A DNA stretch of 64,000 nt, from positions 2,649,001 through 2,713,000 of the forward strand of contig NZ_AP027081.1 of NCBI RefSeq assembly GCF_030295425.1. The letters run 5' to 3'. A program made the translations under genes and the position numbers. Of this stretch, positions 8,810 through 16,823 are shown piece after piece. How positions within the stretch are numbered: position 1 is the stretch's first letter; each line of letters starts with the position of its first letter. The notes under the pieces were generated by a model. It was given only the letters and a program-made list of their open reading frames with translations, was not told the DNA's origin and made no database searches. The DNA is from Mesoterricola sediminis (GTDB taxonomy: Bacteria; Acidobacteriota; Holophagae; Holophagales; Holophagaceae).

Positions 8810-10474
8810 ATGACCCAAGCCACCGAAGCCCCCGTCTTCCGCGCCCCCCACGGAACCCACCTGCACTGCAAGGGGTGGCTCCAGGAGGCCGCCCTCCGCA
8901 TGCTCATGAACAACCTGGACCCGGACGTGGCCGAGCGCCCCGAGGACCTGATCGTCTACGGCGGCCTGGGCAAGGCCGCCCGGAACTGGGATTGCTTCAA
9001 CGCCATCGTCAAGGAACTCAAGCACCTGGGTGACGACGAAACCCTCCTGATCCAGAGCGGCAAGCCCGTGGGCGTCGTGAAGACCCACCCGGACGCCCCC
9101 CGGGTCCTCATCGCCAATTCCAACCTGGTGCCCCGCTGGGCCACCTGGGAGCACTTCCGCGAGCTGGACCGCAAGGGCCTGATGATGTACGGCCAGATGA
9201 CGGCCGGGAGCTGGATCTACATCGGCAGCCAGGGCATCGTCCAGGGCACGTACGAGACCTTCGCAGAGGCCGCCCGCCAGCACTTCGGCGGCAGCCTGGC
9301 CGGGACCTGGACCCTCACCGCGGGCCTGGGCGGCATGGGCGGGGCCCAGCCCCTGTCCGTGACCATGAACGGCGGCGTGGCCCTCTGCGTCGAGGTGGAC
9401 CGCACCCGCATCGAGAAGCGCCTCGCGACCCGCTACCTGGACGAGTGGACCGACTCCCTCGACGAGGCCATGGCCCGCGTCCAGCGCTACGTGGCCGAGA
9501 AGAAGGCCGTCTCCATCGGCCTCCTGGGCAACGCCTCCGAGATCCTGCCCGAGCTGGTGCGGCGCGGCGCGCGGCCCCACCTCGTGACGGACCAGACCTC
9601 CGCCCACGACGAATACAACGGCTACATCCCCGCCGGCCTCACCCTCGAGGCGGCCGCGGCCATGCGCAAGTCGGATCCCGAGGGCTACGTGAAGCGGGCC
9701 CTCGATTCCATGCGCGCCCACGTGGAGGCCATGCTGGCCTTCCAGAAGACGGGCTCGGTCACCTTCGACTACGGCAACAACATCCGCGCCCAGGCCCAGC
9801 GCGCCGGCTGCGCCGACGCGTTCGCCTTCCCGGGCTTCGTGCCGGCCTTCATCCGGCCCCTCTTCTGCAAGGGCATCGGGCCCTTCCGCTGGGCCGCCCT
9901 CTCCGGCGACCCCGAGGACATCGCCGTCACCGATCGGGCCATGATGGAGCTCTTCCCGGAGAACGAGGGCATGATCCGCTGGATCAAGGCCGCCTCCGAG
10001 AAGATCGCCTTCCAGGGCCTGCCCGCCCGGATCTGCTGGATCGGCGCCGGCGAGCGCCACCTGGCCGGCCTGAAATTCAACGAGCTGGTGCGGGAGGGCA
10101 AGCTGAAGGCCCCCATCGTCATCGGCCGCGACCACCTGGATTCGGGCAGCGTCGCCAGCCCCAACCGCGAGACCGAGGCCATGAAGGACGGCTCCGACGC
10201 CGTCTCCGATTGGCCCCTCCTCAACGCCATGACCGCCTGCAGCGGCGGCGCCAGCTGGGTGAGCCTCCACCACGGCGGCGGCGTCGGCATGGGCTTCTCC
10301 CAGCACTCCGGCGTCGTCATCGTGGCCGACGGCACGGAGCGCGCGGACCGCTGCATCCGGCGGGTCCTGTGGAACGACCCCGCCATGGGCGTCTTCCGCC
10401 ACGCGGACGCGGGCTACGACAGCGCCCGCGAGCACGCGGAGCGCATCGGCCTCCACGTGCCCCTGCCCCGGTGA
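8810..10474 (+). CDS. hutU: Urocanate hydratase
   Basis: A 554-residue cytosolic enzyme of histidine breakdown that converts urocanate to 4-imidazolone-5-propionate using tightly bound NAD+ as electrophile. The whole length matches the urocanase family (about 550-560 residues). Recognisable blocks are [15 protein letters not shown] near residue 50, the glycine-rich [12 protein letters not shown] (Rossmann region) near 175, [16 protein letters not shown] near 440 and [17 protein letters not shown] near 485. I chose ATG 8810 because AAAGGAA precedes it by 7 bases; the longer upstream frame is proline-rich and not conserved-looking. No other hut gene is next to it. The stop overlaps a small downstream gene by 4 bp. 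Confidence 0.97.
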   Translation: MTQATEAPVFRAPHGTHLHCKGWLQEAALRMLMNNLDPDVAERPEDLIVYGGLGKAARNWDCFNAIVKELKHLGDDETLLIQSGKPVGVVKTHPDAPRVLIANSNLVPRWATWEHFRELDRKGLMMYGQMTAGSWIYIGSQGIVQGTYETFAEAARQHFGGSLAGTWTLTAGLGGMGGAQPLSVTMNGGVALCVEVDRTRIEKRLATRYLDEWTDSLDEAMARVQRYVAEKKAVSIGLLGNASEILPELVRRGARPHLVTDQTSAHDEYNGYIPAGLTLEAAAAMRKSDPEGYVKRALDSMRAHVEAMLAFQKTGSVTFDYGNNIRAQAQRAGCADAFAFPGFVPAFIRPLFCKGIGPFRWAALSGDPEDIAVTDRAMMELFPENEGMIRWIKAASEKIAFQGLPARICWIGAGERHLAGLKFNELVREGKLKAPIVIGRDHLDSGSVASPNRETEAMKDGSDAVSDWPLLNAMTACSGGASWVSLHHGGGVGMGFSQHSGVVIVADGTERADRCIRRVLWNDPAMGVFRHADAGYDSAREHAERIGLHVPLPR

Positions 10475-10755
10475 TCCTGCCCGACCTGGACGACCTGGTC
10501 CTGGAATCCGACGAGGATTCCGGGATCGAGGAGCTGGGGCGCCGCGTCCTCTCGCGGGGCCCCTGGTCCACCGTGGCCTACCTGGTGCGCACCCGGGGTC
10601 CGGAAGGGCCCTGGGAGGGCCCCTTCCTGTGGCTGCACCGCTACCAGAAGGTGCCCCAGGGCTGGAAGCTGGTGAGCCGCTTCCACACCACCGAACCGGC
10701 GCAGCTGGCGGCCCTCGCGGGGGCCCTGGACGCCTGGCGGGACCTCCTGCCCTGA
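10471..10755 (+). CDS. Small conserved-looking protein coupled to hutU
   Basis: A 94-residue cytosolic protein of unknown function, starting at GTG 10471 inside the hutU stop (GTGA), so translation is coupled. It is acidic at the N-terminus ([17 protein letters not shown]) and contains a compact aromatic segment ([25 protein letters not shown]) with no membrane helix or signal. The tight overlap argues that it is real. A role linked to histidine or urocanate metabolism is only suggested by position. Confidence 0.7.
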   Translation: MILPDLDDLVLESDEDSGIEELGRRVLSRGPWSTVAYLVRTRGPEGPWEGPFLWLHRYQKVPQGWKLVSRFHTTEPAQLAALAGALDAWRDLLP

Positions 10756-10798
10756 AAAGGGCCGGCGCAGGCTGTATTCTGGAAGGTCTGGAGTCCGC

Positions 10799-12727
10799 AT
10801 GCCCGTCGCCCTCAGTCTGGTCAAGGTAACCAAGCGCTTCGGCGCCCAGCCGATCCTGGAGAACCTCAGCTTCGGCCTCATGACGGGCGAGAAGGTGGGC
10901 CTCATCGGACGGAACGGGGCCGGCAAGTCCACCCTCTTCAAGCTCCTGGCCGGGGAGGACACGCCCGATTCGGGCGAGGTGGTCCTCACCCAGGGCCTGC
11001 GGGTGGCCCGGCTCAGCCAGGACCCCCACTTCCCCCCGGGGGCCACGGTCCGGAGCGCCCTGGAGTGGGCCCTCAGCGATCACCGCGAGCTGATCCGGCG
11101 CCACGCGGAGATCCACGAGGCCCTGACGGGCGCGGCCCCGGACGCGGCCGAGCGCCTGCACCAGGAGCTGGACGCCGTCGAGCACCACCTGGGCCACATG
11201 GGCTGGGACCTGGAGCCCCGCCTGAAGGAGGCCGTCACCACGTGGGGCCTCCTGGACCTGGAGGCGGAGGTCGAGGCCCTCTCCGGCGGCTGGCGCAAGC
11301 GGGTGGCCCTGGCCCAGGCCTGGCTCAAGGACCCCGACGTGCTCGTGCTGGACGAGCCCACCAACCACCTGGACCCCGAGCAGGTGGAGCGCCTGGAGGG
11401 GTGGCTCCAGGCCTTCGCGGGCGCCCTCCTCCTGATCACCCACGACCGCCACCTCCTGGACGGGGTGGTGGACCGCATGCTGGAGCTGGAGAACGGTGCG
11501 GTCACCAGCTACGAGGGTTCCTATTCGGACTACCTCCTGGAGAAGTCCGACCGCGAGTTCCGCGAGGCCCGCCTCACCGAGCACATGCAGAACCGCCTCC
11601 GGCGCGAGCTGGCCTGGCTCCGTCGCGGCGCGAAGGCCCGGACCCGCAAGTCCAAGCTCCGCATCCAGGACGTCCTGGACCTCAAGGACGACGTCAAGGA
11701 CCGCACCCGGCAGGAGCAGCGGGTCTCCCTGGCCTTCGCGGGGGGCTCCAACCGCAGCGACAGCCTCCTCCAGGCCGAGGGCCTGCGCTTCGCCTACCCG
11801 GGCACCGACCGGGACCTGGCCGGGGGCCTGGACCTGGTGCTGCAACGCGGCATGCGGATCGCCCTGCTGGGCCCCAACGGCTGCGGCAAGAGCACGGTCC
11901 TCAAGCTCCTCCTTGGGGAGCTGGAGCCGACGGCGGGCGCCCTCACCCGGCACCCCCGCCTCTCCGTCTCCGCCATCAGCCAGGGCCGCGGCGAGCTCCG
12001 GGGGGACCTCTCGGTGGCCGACAACATCGCCGAGCGCGCCTCCATGGTCAAGGTGGGCGGCTCCGAGATGCTCGTCCTCGTCTACCTCTCCCGCTTCGGG
12101 TTCCCCGCCGACCAGCAGAAGCGCGCCGCGGGCACCCTCTCCGGCGGGGAGCGCAACCGCCTCCTGCTGGCCAAGGCCATGCTCCAGCCCGCGGACCTCC
12201 TCGTCCTGGACGAGCCCACCAACGACCTCGACATCCCGACCCTCCAGAACCTGGAGGAGGCCCTGCTGGACTACCCCGGGGCCCTCCTGCTCGTGAGCCA
12301 CGACCGGTTCTTCCTGGACCAGGTGGCGACCCACACCCTGGCCTGGAACCCCGCCGGGACGCCCCGGTGGGAGTTCTACGAGGGCAACCCCGCCTCCGTG
12401 CGGCGCCTGCGCGCCGAGCGCGCCCAGGAGGCCCCCAGGGCCGCCGCCGCCAAGGCCGCCGCGCCCCGCACCGACACCCGGGACCCCTCCCGGCGGAAGC
12501 CCGGGCTGTCCCAGAAGGAGGCCCGCCGCCTGGCGGAGGTGGAGGCCGCCATGGCCGGGCTCCAGGCCCGCATCGCCGGACTCGAGGCCCTGATGGCCGA
12601 CCCCGCCGCCTTCATCTCCGCCGACGCCCCCGGCCACCAGGCGCTCCGGGACAAGGAGGCCGCCCTCGCGGACCTGGACGTCCTGGAGATGGAATGGCTG
12701 GAACTCGAAGAGAAGCGGGAAGCCTGA
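10799..12727 (+). CDS. ABC-F family ATPase (Uup/EttA-like)
   Basis: A 642-residue soluble protein with two ABC ATPase domains and no membrane segment, which defines ABC-F. Such proteins act on ribosomes (translation factors, antibiotic target protection) or on DNA-related processes (Uup). Domain 1: Walker A GRNGAGKST (about 37-45), signature LSGGW (about 160), Walker B VLVLDEPTNHLD (about 181-192). Domain 2: Walker A GPNGCGKST (about 358), LSGGERN (about 447), LVLDEPTNDLD (about 470). The linker is about 80 residues and positively charged (RRGAKARTRKSKLRIQ). The C-terminal ~90 residues form a charged coiled coil, as in Uup. It overlaps the next gene by one base. Exact subfamily not settled. 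Confidence 0.93.
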   Translation: MPVALSLVKVTKRFGAQPILENLSFGLMTGEKVGLIGRNGAGKSTLFKLLAGEDTPDSGEVVLTQGLRVARLSQDPHFPPGATVRSALEWALSDHRELIRRHAEIHEALTGAAPDAAERLHQELDAVEHHLGHMGWDLEPRLKEAVTTWGLLDLEAEVEALSGGWRKRVALAQAWLKDPDVLVLDEPTNHLDPEQVERLEGWLQAFAGALLLITHDRHLLDGVVDRMLELENGAVTSYEGSYSDYLLEKSDREFREARLTEHMQNRLRRELAWLRRGAKARTRKSKLRIQDVLDLKDDVKDRTRQEQRVSLAFAGGSNRSDSLLQAEGLRFAYPGTDRDLAGGLDLVLQRGMRIALLGPNGCGKSTVLKLLLGELEPTAGALTRHPRLSVSAISQGRGELRGDLSVADNIAERASMVKVGGSEMLVLVYLSRFGFPADQQKRAAGTLSGGERNRLLLAKAMLQPADLLVLDEPTNDLDIPTLQNLEEALLDYPGALLLVSHDRFFLDQVATHTLAWNPAGTPRWEFYEGNPASVRRLRAERAQEAPRAAAAKAAAPRTDTRDPSRRKPGLSQKEARRLAEVEAAMAGLQARIAGLEALMADPAAFISADAPGHQALRDKEAALADLDVLEMEWLELEEKREA

Positions 12728-13812
12728 TGCGGGGCCGCAACCCCGGCATCGACCTCCTGCGGGGCCTGTCCATCGTCCTGGTGGTGCTCCACCACGTGGG
12801 CATGCGCGTCCCCTTCAAGGGCTCCGCCCTGGGGGCGGTCCTCCCGGCCTGGTTCCTCTCGGCCCTGGCCTGGAGCGGGTACGAGGCGGTCTTCGTGTTC
12901 TTCGTCGTCTCCGGCTACCTCATCGCCACCAACGCCCTCGACCGCTGGGGGTCCCTGGCCGCCGTGGACCTCCGGGCCTTCTACGCGCGCCGGGCCTCGC
13001 GCATCCTGCCCTGCCTCCTGGCCCTGGTCGCCGTCCTCGCCGCCCTCCACGCGGCCGGGGCCGCCGACTACGTCATCCGCCGGCCCGGCCAGTCCCTGGG
13101 ACGGGCCGTCCTCGCCGCCCTGGGCCTCCACCTGAACTGGTACGAGGGCGTCACGGGCTACCTGCCGGGGAACTGGGACGTCCTCTGGTCCCTGTCCATC
13201 GAGGAGGTGTTCTACCTGGCCTTCCCCATCGCGGCCCTCCTGACGCGGCGGAAGGGCGTCCTGGCGGCGATTCTCGCCGTCCTGGCCCTCTCCCTGCCCT
13301 GGTCCCGGGCGGCCCTCCAGGGGACCCCCATCTGGCAGGAGAAGGCCTACCTCCCGGGCATGGCCGGCATCGCCATGGGCGTCCTGGCGGCCCTGGCCCA
13401 GGCCCGTCCGGGCCCCGACGCGCGGCGCCTCCTGGCGGCGCTGGGCGGCGCCGGGCTCTTCGCCGCCATCTTCCTCCAGACCTGGCTCTGGCCCGTGCTG
13501 CGGAACGGCGACCTCCTCCTGCTCACGGGCTCGGCGGCCCTCCTGGTCATCGCCCTCCACGCCCGGGGTCCGGCCCCCCTGCCCTTCACGGGCTGGCTCC
13601 AGGCCATGGGCCGGCTCAGCTACGAGATCTACCTGACCCACATGTTCATCGTTTGGCCCATCGTGCGCCTGGCCAAGGCCCGGCCCGGCCCCTGGGCCTT
13701 CCTGTGGCATGTGCCGGCCCTCCTGGCGGCCTGGGGCCTGGGCTGGCTCGTGGCCAAGGCCCTGTCCCAGCCCGCCGAACGCGCCCTCCGGACCCGCCTG
13801 GGCGAAGCCTGA
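12727..13812 (+). CDS. Membrane acyltransferase 3 family (OafA/NodX-like)
   Basis: A 361-residue inner-membrane protein with about ten hydrophobic helices. The N-terminus has the family hallmarks: GIDLLRGLSIVLVVLHH (the R and the HH) and FFVVSGYLIA, followed by an arginine-rich loop (FYARRASRILP). WSLSIEEVFYLAFP near residue 155 is the conserved middle block and GRLSYEIYLTHMFIVWP near 297 the late one. These enzymes transfer acyl groups, usually acetyl or succinyl, to cell-surface glycans or lipids. The substrate cannot be read from sequence. The ATG shares a base with the stop of the ABC-F gene (TGATG). Confidence 0.92.
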   Translation: MRGRNPGIDLLRGLSIVLVVLHHVGMRVPFKGSALGAVLPAWFLSALAWSGYEAVFVFFVVSGYLIATNALDRWGSLAAVDLRAFYARRASRILPCLLALVAVLAALHAAGAADYVIRRPGQSLGRAVLAALGLHLNWYEGVTGYLPGNWDVLWSLSIEEVFYLAFPIAALLTRRKGVLAAILAVLALSLPWSRAALQGTPIWQEKAYLPGMAGIAMGVLAALAQARPGPDARRLLAALGGAGLFAAIFLQTWLWPVLRNGDLLLLTGSAALLVIALHARGPAPLPFTGWLQAMGRLSYEIYLTHMFIVWPIVRLAKARPGPWAFLWHVPALLAAWGLGWLVAKALSQPAERALRTRLGEA

Positions 13813-13813
13813 G

Positions 13814-14290
13814 TCAGGCCGTCTCCGCCGGCCACCAGGTGCGGCCGCCCTCCACCCCGAGGGCCACGGGGCGGGTCCGCACCGCCTGGCAGAAATCCAG
13901 GAGGCCGCGCCGGTCCCAGCGGGCCTCCGCCTGGCCCCAGAGCCACTCCCGCCCATCCCGCCGCTCGAAGATCGCGGCCCGCACCCGCACCGAGCCCCCG
14001 CGCCACCCCAGGGCCAGGAGGCCCACGAGGAAGGCGGCGGGCACCGGGCGCGGCGCGAAGGCCAGCCAGGTGCGCCCGTCCGGCTCCACCTGCCAGTGCC
14101 CCGGCCAGCCCTCGGCGAACATGATATTTTTATCGTTCTCCGTTCCAGAGCCGAAGCAGAGGCGGGCCAGCCAGGTCCCCTCCCCCGCCCCGGCCGGAAC
14201 CGGGTCGAGGCAGTGATCCTGCCTGTCCGAAGGGGGCCCTGCCAAGGGGCGGGCGCGGAGGGAGATCCAGATCGGAGGGGGGAGGGGCAT
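13814..14290 (-). CDS. Hypothetical protein, tryptophan-rich C-terminal half
   Basis: A 158-residue ORF convergent with the acyltransferase (stop codons 1 bp apart). The stretch from residue 60 on looks protein-like: LAFAPRPVPAAFLVGLLALG, then RAAIFERRDGREWLWGQAEA and WDRRGLLDFCQAV. The first ~40 residues are proline-rich and may not be translated, so the start (ATG 14290) is uncertain. No signal peptide or known domain. Position directly behind the acyltransferase does not by itself imply a link, as the strands differ. Confidence 0.5.
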   Translation of the reverse strand: MPLPPPIWISLRARPLAGPPSDRQDHCLDPVPAGAGEGTWLARLCFGSGTENDKNIMFAEGWPGHWQVEPDGRTWLAFAPRPVPAAFLVGLLALGWRGGSVRVRAAIFERRDGREWLWGQAEARWDRRGLLDFCQAVRTRPVALGVEGGRTWWPAETA

Positions 14291-14368
14291 GGGGCACCCG
14301 GGGCGTGCCCCAACGTACTTCAATAATCTATTAATGCAATACGCTTTTTGCGGGGACCTCGGGCGGGG

Positions 14369-15460
14369 TCAGCGGGCGCAGGTCCGCATGTCCCCCGTCG
14401 CCGGCACGTAGATCCCGGAGTGCTCGTCCCAGCAGGTCATGCAGACCCGCTTGCAGGCCCGGAACTCCGTGAGCTCGACCCGGGGGGAGAGGAAGTCCGG
14501 CTTCACCGGCTCCTCCCGCATGAGGTCGGTGCTCAGGTACTTCTTGTTGTCGTCGGAGAAGATGGTGGCCACCACCGCGTCCGCGCCCAGGGCCTCCTGC
14601 ACCTTGAGGGCCCCCAGGAAGTTGGCGCCGCTGGAGATGCCCACGCCCAGGCCGAGGCGGGAGGCCAGCATCTGGGCCATGAGGATGGCGTCCCCGTCGT
14701 CCACGGCCACCACCTCGTCCAGTTCGTCCATCTTGACGATGGCGGGAATGAACTCGTCGGAGATGCCCTGGATGCGATGCTTGCCCACCTTGTGGCCCGT
14801 GGAGAGGGTGGGGGAGTTGGCGGGCTCCAGGGGATACACGCGCACGGCGGGATTCCGCTGGCGGAGGAACCCGCCCACGCCCATGACGGTGCCGCCCGTG
14901 CCCACCCCGGCGACGAAGGCGTCGGGCACGAGCCCCTGCACGTGGAGCTGGCACCAGAGCTCGGGCCCGGTGCTGGTCAGGTGGGCGGTGACGTTGTCCT
15001 CGTTGGAGAACTGGCAGGGCAGGAAGCACCCCGGCGTCGCGGCCGCCAGCTCCTCGGAGAGGCGGATGCTGCCCAGGAAGCCCCCCTCCGCGTGGCTGAC
15101 CAGGCGGATCGTGGCGCCCAGGCTGCGGATGAGGTCCTTGCGCTCCTGGCTCATCCAGTCCGGCATGAAGATCGTCACCGGGTGCCCGAGGGCCCGGCCC
15201 AGGGCCGAGATGGCGATGCCGGTGTTGCCGCTCGTGGCTTCGGCGATGGGGGCCCCCGGCGCCAGGACGCCGCGCTCGTAGGCCCGGGTCAGCACGTGGA
15301 GGGCCATGCGGTCCTTGATGCTGCCCGTCATGTTGAGGTTCTCGGCCTTGGCGAAGATTCGCCGGGGTTTCCCCTCGAAGGTGAAGCGGATCTCCAGGAG
15401 GGGCGTGTTGCCCACCAGGTGCCCCAGGTCGTGGATGCGGCGCGCGGTTTCAGCGTTCAT
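14369..15460 (-). CDS. PLP-dependent cysteine synthase family enzyme with C-terminal Cys motif
   Basis: A 363-residue cytosolic fold-type II PLP enzyme. SIKDR places the PLP lysine at K49; TSGNTG (77-82) binds the substrate carboxylate; [12 protein letters not shown] near 205 binds the cofactor phosphate. These support O-acetylserine sulfhydrylase or cystathionine beta-synthase-like chemistry, making or remodelling cysteine. It is longer than CysK by a C-terminal extension ending in [13 protein letters not shown], whose three cysteines could bind metal or act in redox sensing. The start is ATG 15460, preceded by GAGGG at 6 bases. It diverges from imuB, with an inverted-repeat operator candidate 38 bp upstream. 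Confidence 0.88.
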   Translation of the reverse strand: MNAETARRIHDLGHLVGNTPLLEIRFTFEGKPRRIFAKAENLNMTGSIKDRMALHVLTRAYERGVLAPGAPIAEATSGNTGIAISALGRALGHPVTIFMPDWMSQERKDLIRSLGATIRLVSHAEGGFLGSIRLSEELAAATPGCFLPCQFSNEDNVTAHLTSTGPELWCQLHVQGLVPDAFVAGVGTGGTVMGVGGFLRQRNPAVRVYPLEPANSPTLSTGHKVGKHRIQGISDEFIPAIVKMDELDEVVAVDDGDAILMAQMLASRLGLGVGISSGANFLGALKVQEALGADAVVATIFSDDNKKYLSTDLMREEPVKPDFLSPRVELTEFRACKRVCMTCWDEHSGIYVPATGDMRTCAR

Positions 15461-15498
15461 AAATTCCCTCGTTTGAAGTCTTCCATGAATACAATCCC

Positions 15499-15517
15499 CA
15501 TTGTCATACCGACAATG
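15499..15517. promoter_or_regulatory. Inverted repeat CATTGTC-ATACC-GACAATG (operator candidate)
   Basis: Seven-base perfect arms with a 5-base spacer in the divergent region between the cysteine-synthase-like gene (38 bp away) and imuB (110 bp away). The symmetry suits a dimeric repressor. Whether it serves cysteine control or the DNA-damage response cannot be told from one site. Confidence 0.55.
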
Positions 15518-15627
15518 TGCCCACAATCCGTGCGCCCTCCGGAGGGCCCTGAGGGGCGGCACGCGGAAAAAATTACCGCTTTTATTTCGCTTTTTTTGCG
15601 CCATATTGAAGCGCTCGGAGGTCGAGC

Positions 15628-16773
15628 GTGCTGGCGATGTGGGTTCCCGAAATGCCATTCCAGATGGCCTGCCAGGGCGACGCGGGTCTGAAGGACCGTC
15701 CCCTGGCCTTCCTGAGCGAGGGGGCCGCCCGGACCCCCTGCCTCTGGCTGGTGAACCGCCGGGCGCGGGCGGAGGGCCTGGCCCCCGGCGAGCCCATGGA
15801 CCAGGCCCTGCGCCGGGTGCCGGGCCTGCGGGTGCTGGATCCCACGCCCCAGACCTGGTGGGAGGCCCAGGCCGCCCTGGGCGAGTTCCTCCAGCACTGG
15901 TCCCCCCAGGGCCTCCTGGGCCGCATGGGCGAGGCCCTCGTGGAGCTGCGGGGCACCGGGCGGCTCCACGGCGGTCCCCTCGACGCCGCGGCCCGCATGC
16001 AGCGGGATCTGCGGGAGGCCCACGGCTGGCTGAGCCACGGGGGCCTCTCCCTCAGCGCCACGGCCGCCCGCATCGCCACCCGGGCGCCCGAGGCCCCCGG
16101 CCTCCACCTGGCGCAGGTGCCCGAGGGGTCGGAACAGGTCTTCCTGGCCCCGCATCCCCTCATCCGCCTGCCGGACATCACCCCCCGGGTGCGCTACCGC
16201 TTCCGGCGCCTGGGGCTCATGCGCCTGGGGGACCTCCAGCCCGTGCCCCTGCCCACCCTCGCCCAGATCATGCCCGAGGCCGACGCCCGCGTGGCCCTCG
16301 CCCGGGCCCGGGGGGAGGACCGGCCCCGCCTGCCCATGCTGGCCGATCCCCTGGGGGAGTCCCGCCATCCCTGGCGGCTCGAGCCCCCCTGCCTGCCGGA
16401 GGAGGTTCCCCTGGCCATCTGGTGCCTGGACCGGTTCTGGAACGACGGCCGCACGCCCCGCCAGCTCACCCTCCGCTGGTGGGACGTGGACGGGGAGGCC
16501 CACGCCTGGAAGGCCCCCGAGGCCGCCCTGGCCGAGCCCGCCATGGCATTGGCCCGCCTCGTGGAGGCCGCCTTCCGCCGGGGCGCCACCCGGCGCATCC
16601 TCGTGCACCGCCTGGAACTGCACGCCGCCTGGGGCCTGGGCCGGCCCCGGAGCCTCTTCGAGGAGCCCCTGGCCCGCAAGCTGGGGGCCCTGGAGACCAC
16701 CCTGGCGAAGCTCCGCCGCCGCTTCCCCGGCCAGCCCGTGCTGCCGGGCTGGGCCAAGGGGGTGGCGTCATGA
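15628..16773 (+). CDS. imuB: ImuB-like Y-family polymerase homologue
   Basis: A 381-residue member of the Y-family group that includes ImuB, the non-catalytic hub of the bacterial mutasome that links the beta clamp and DnaE2. The N-terminus [14 protein letters not shown] and the following palm-like region (ADAL... [24 protein letters not shown]) fit ImuB. I see no intact pair of catalytic acidic residues. The GTG start at 15628 has GGAGG 6 bases upstream. dnaE2 follows 46 bp after the stop, bridged by a 17-codon ORF. No imuA (RecA-like) gene lies upstream, unlike the classic three-gene cassette. Likely induced by DNA damage, but I cannot identify a LexA box. Confidence 0.85.
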   Translation: MLAMWVPEMPFQMACQGDAGLKDRPLAFLSEGAARTPCLWLVNRRARAEGLAPGEPMDQALRRVPGLRVLDPTPQTWWEAQAALGEFLQHWSPQGLLGRMGEALVELRGTGRLHGGPLDAAARMQRDLREAHGWLSHGGLSLSATAARIATRAPEAPGLHLAQVPEGSEQVFLAPHPLIRLPDITPRVRYRFRRLGLMRLGDLQPVPLPTLAQIMPEADARVALARARGEDRPRLPMLADPLGESRHPWRLEPPCLPEEVPLAIWCLDRFWNDGRTPRQLTLRWWDVDGEAHAWKAPEAALAEPAMALARLVEAAFRRGATRRILVHRLELHAAWGLGRPRSLFEEPLARKLGALETTLAKLRRRFPGQPVLPGWAKGVAS

Positions 16774-16823
16774 GACGCCCGCCTCCCGCCCAGCTGGGCG
16801 CGGCCGGGGAGGTGCCCCGGTGA
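16770..16823 (+). CDS. Possible 17-codon bridging ORF between imuB and dnaE2
   Basis: ATG at 16770 overlaps the imuB stop (ATGA) and its own TGA overlaps the GTG start of dnaE2 (GTGA). If translated, it would carry ribosomes from imuB into dnaE2. It contains the GGGGAGG that also serves as the dnaE2 ribosome site, so it may simply be chance. Confidence 0.3.
   Translation: MRRPPPAQLGAAGEVPR

Noticed and set aside
8666-12637. 1,323-codon open frame on the minus strand opposite hutU and the ABC-F gene
   Set aside because: Low-complexity Gly/Ala/Val/Leu sequence produced by the GC-rich antisense of two clear genes. Known proteins are on the plus strand.
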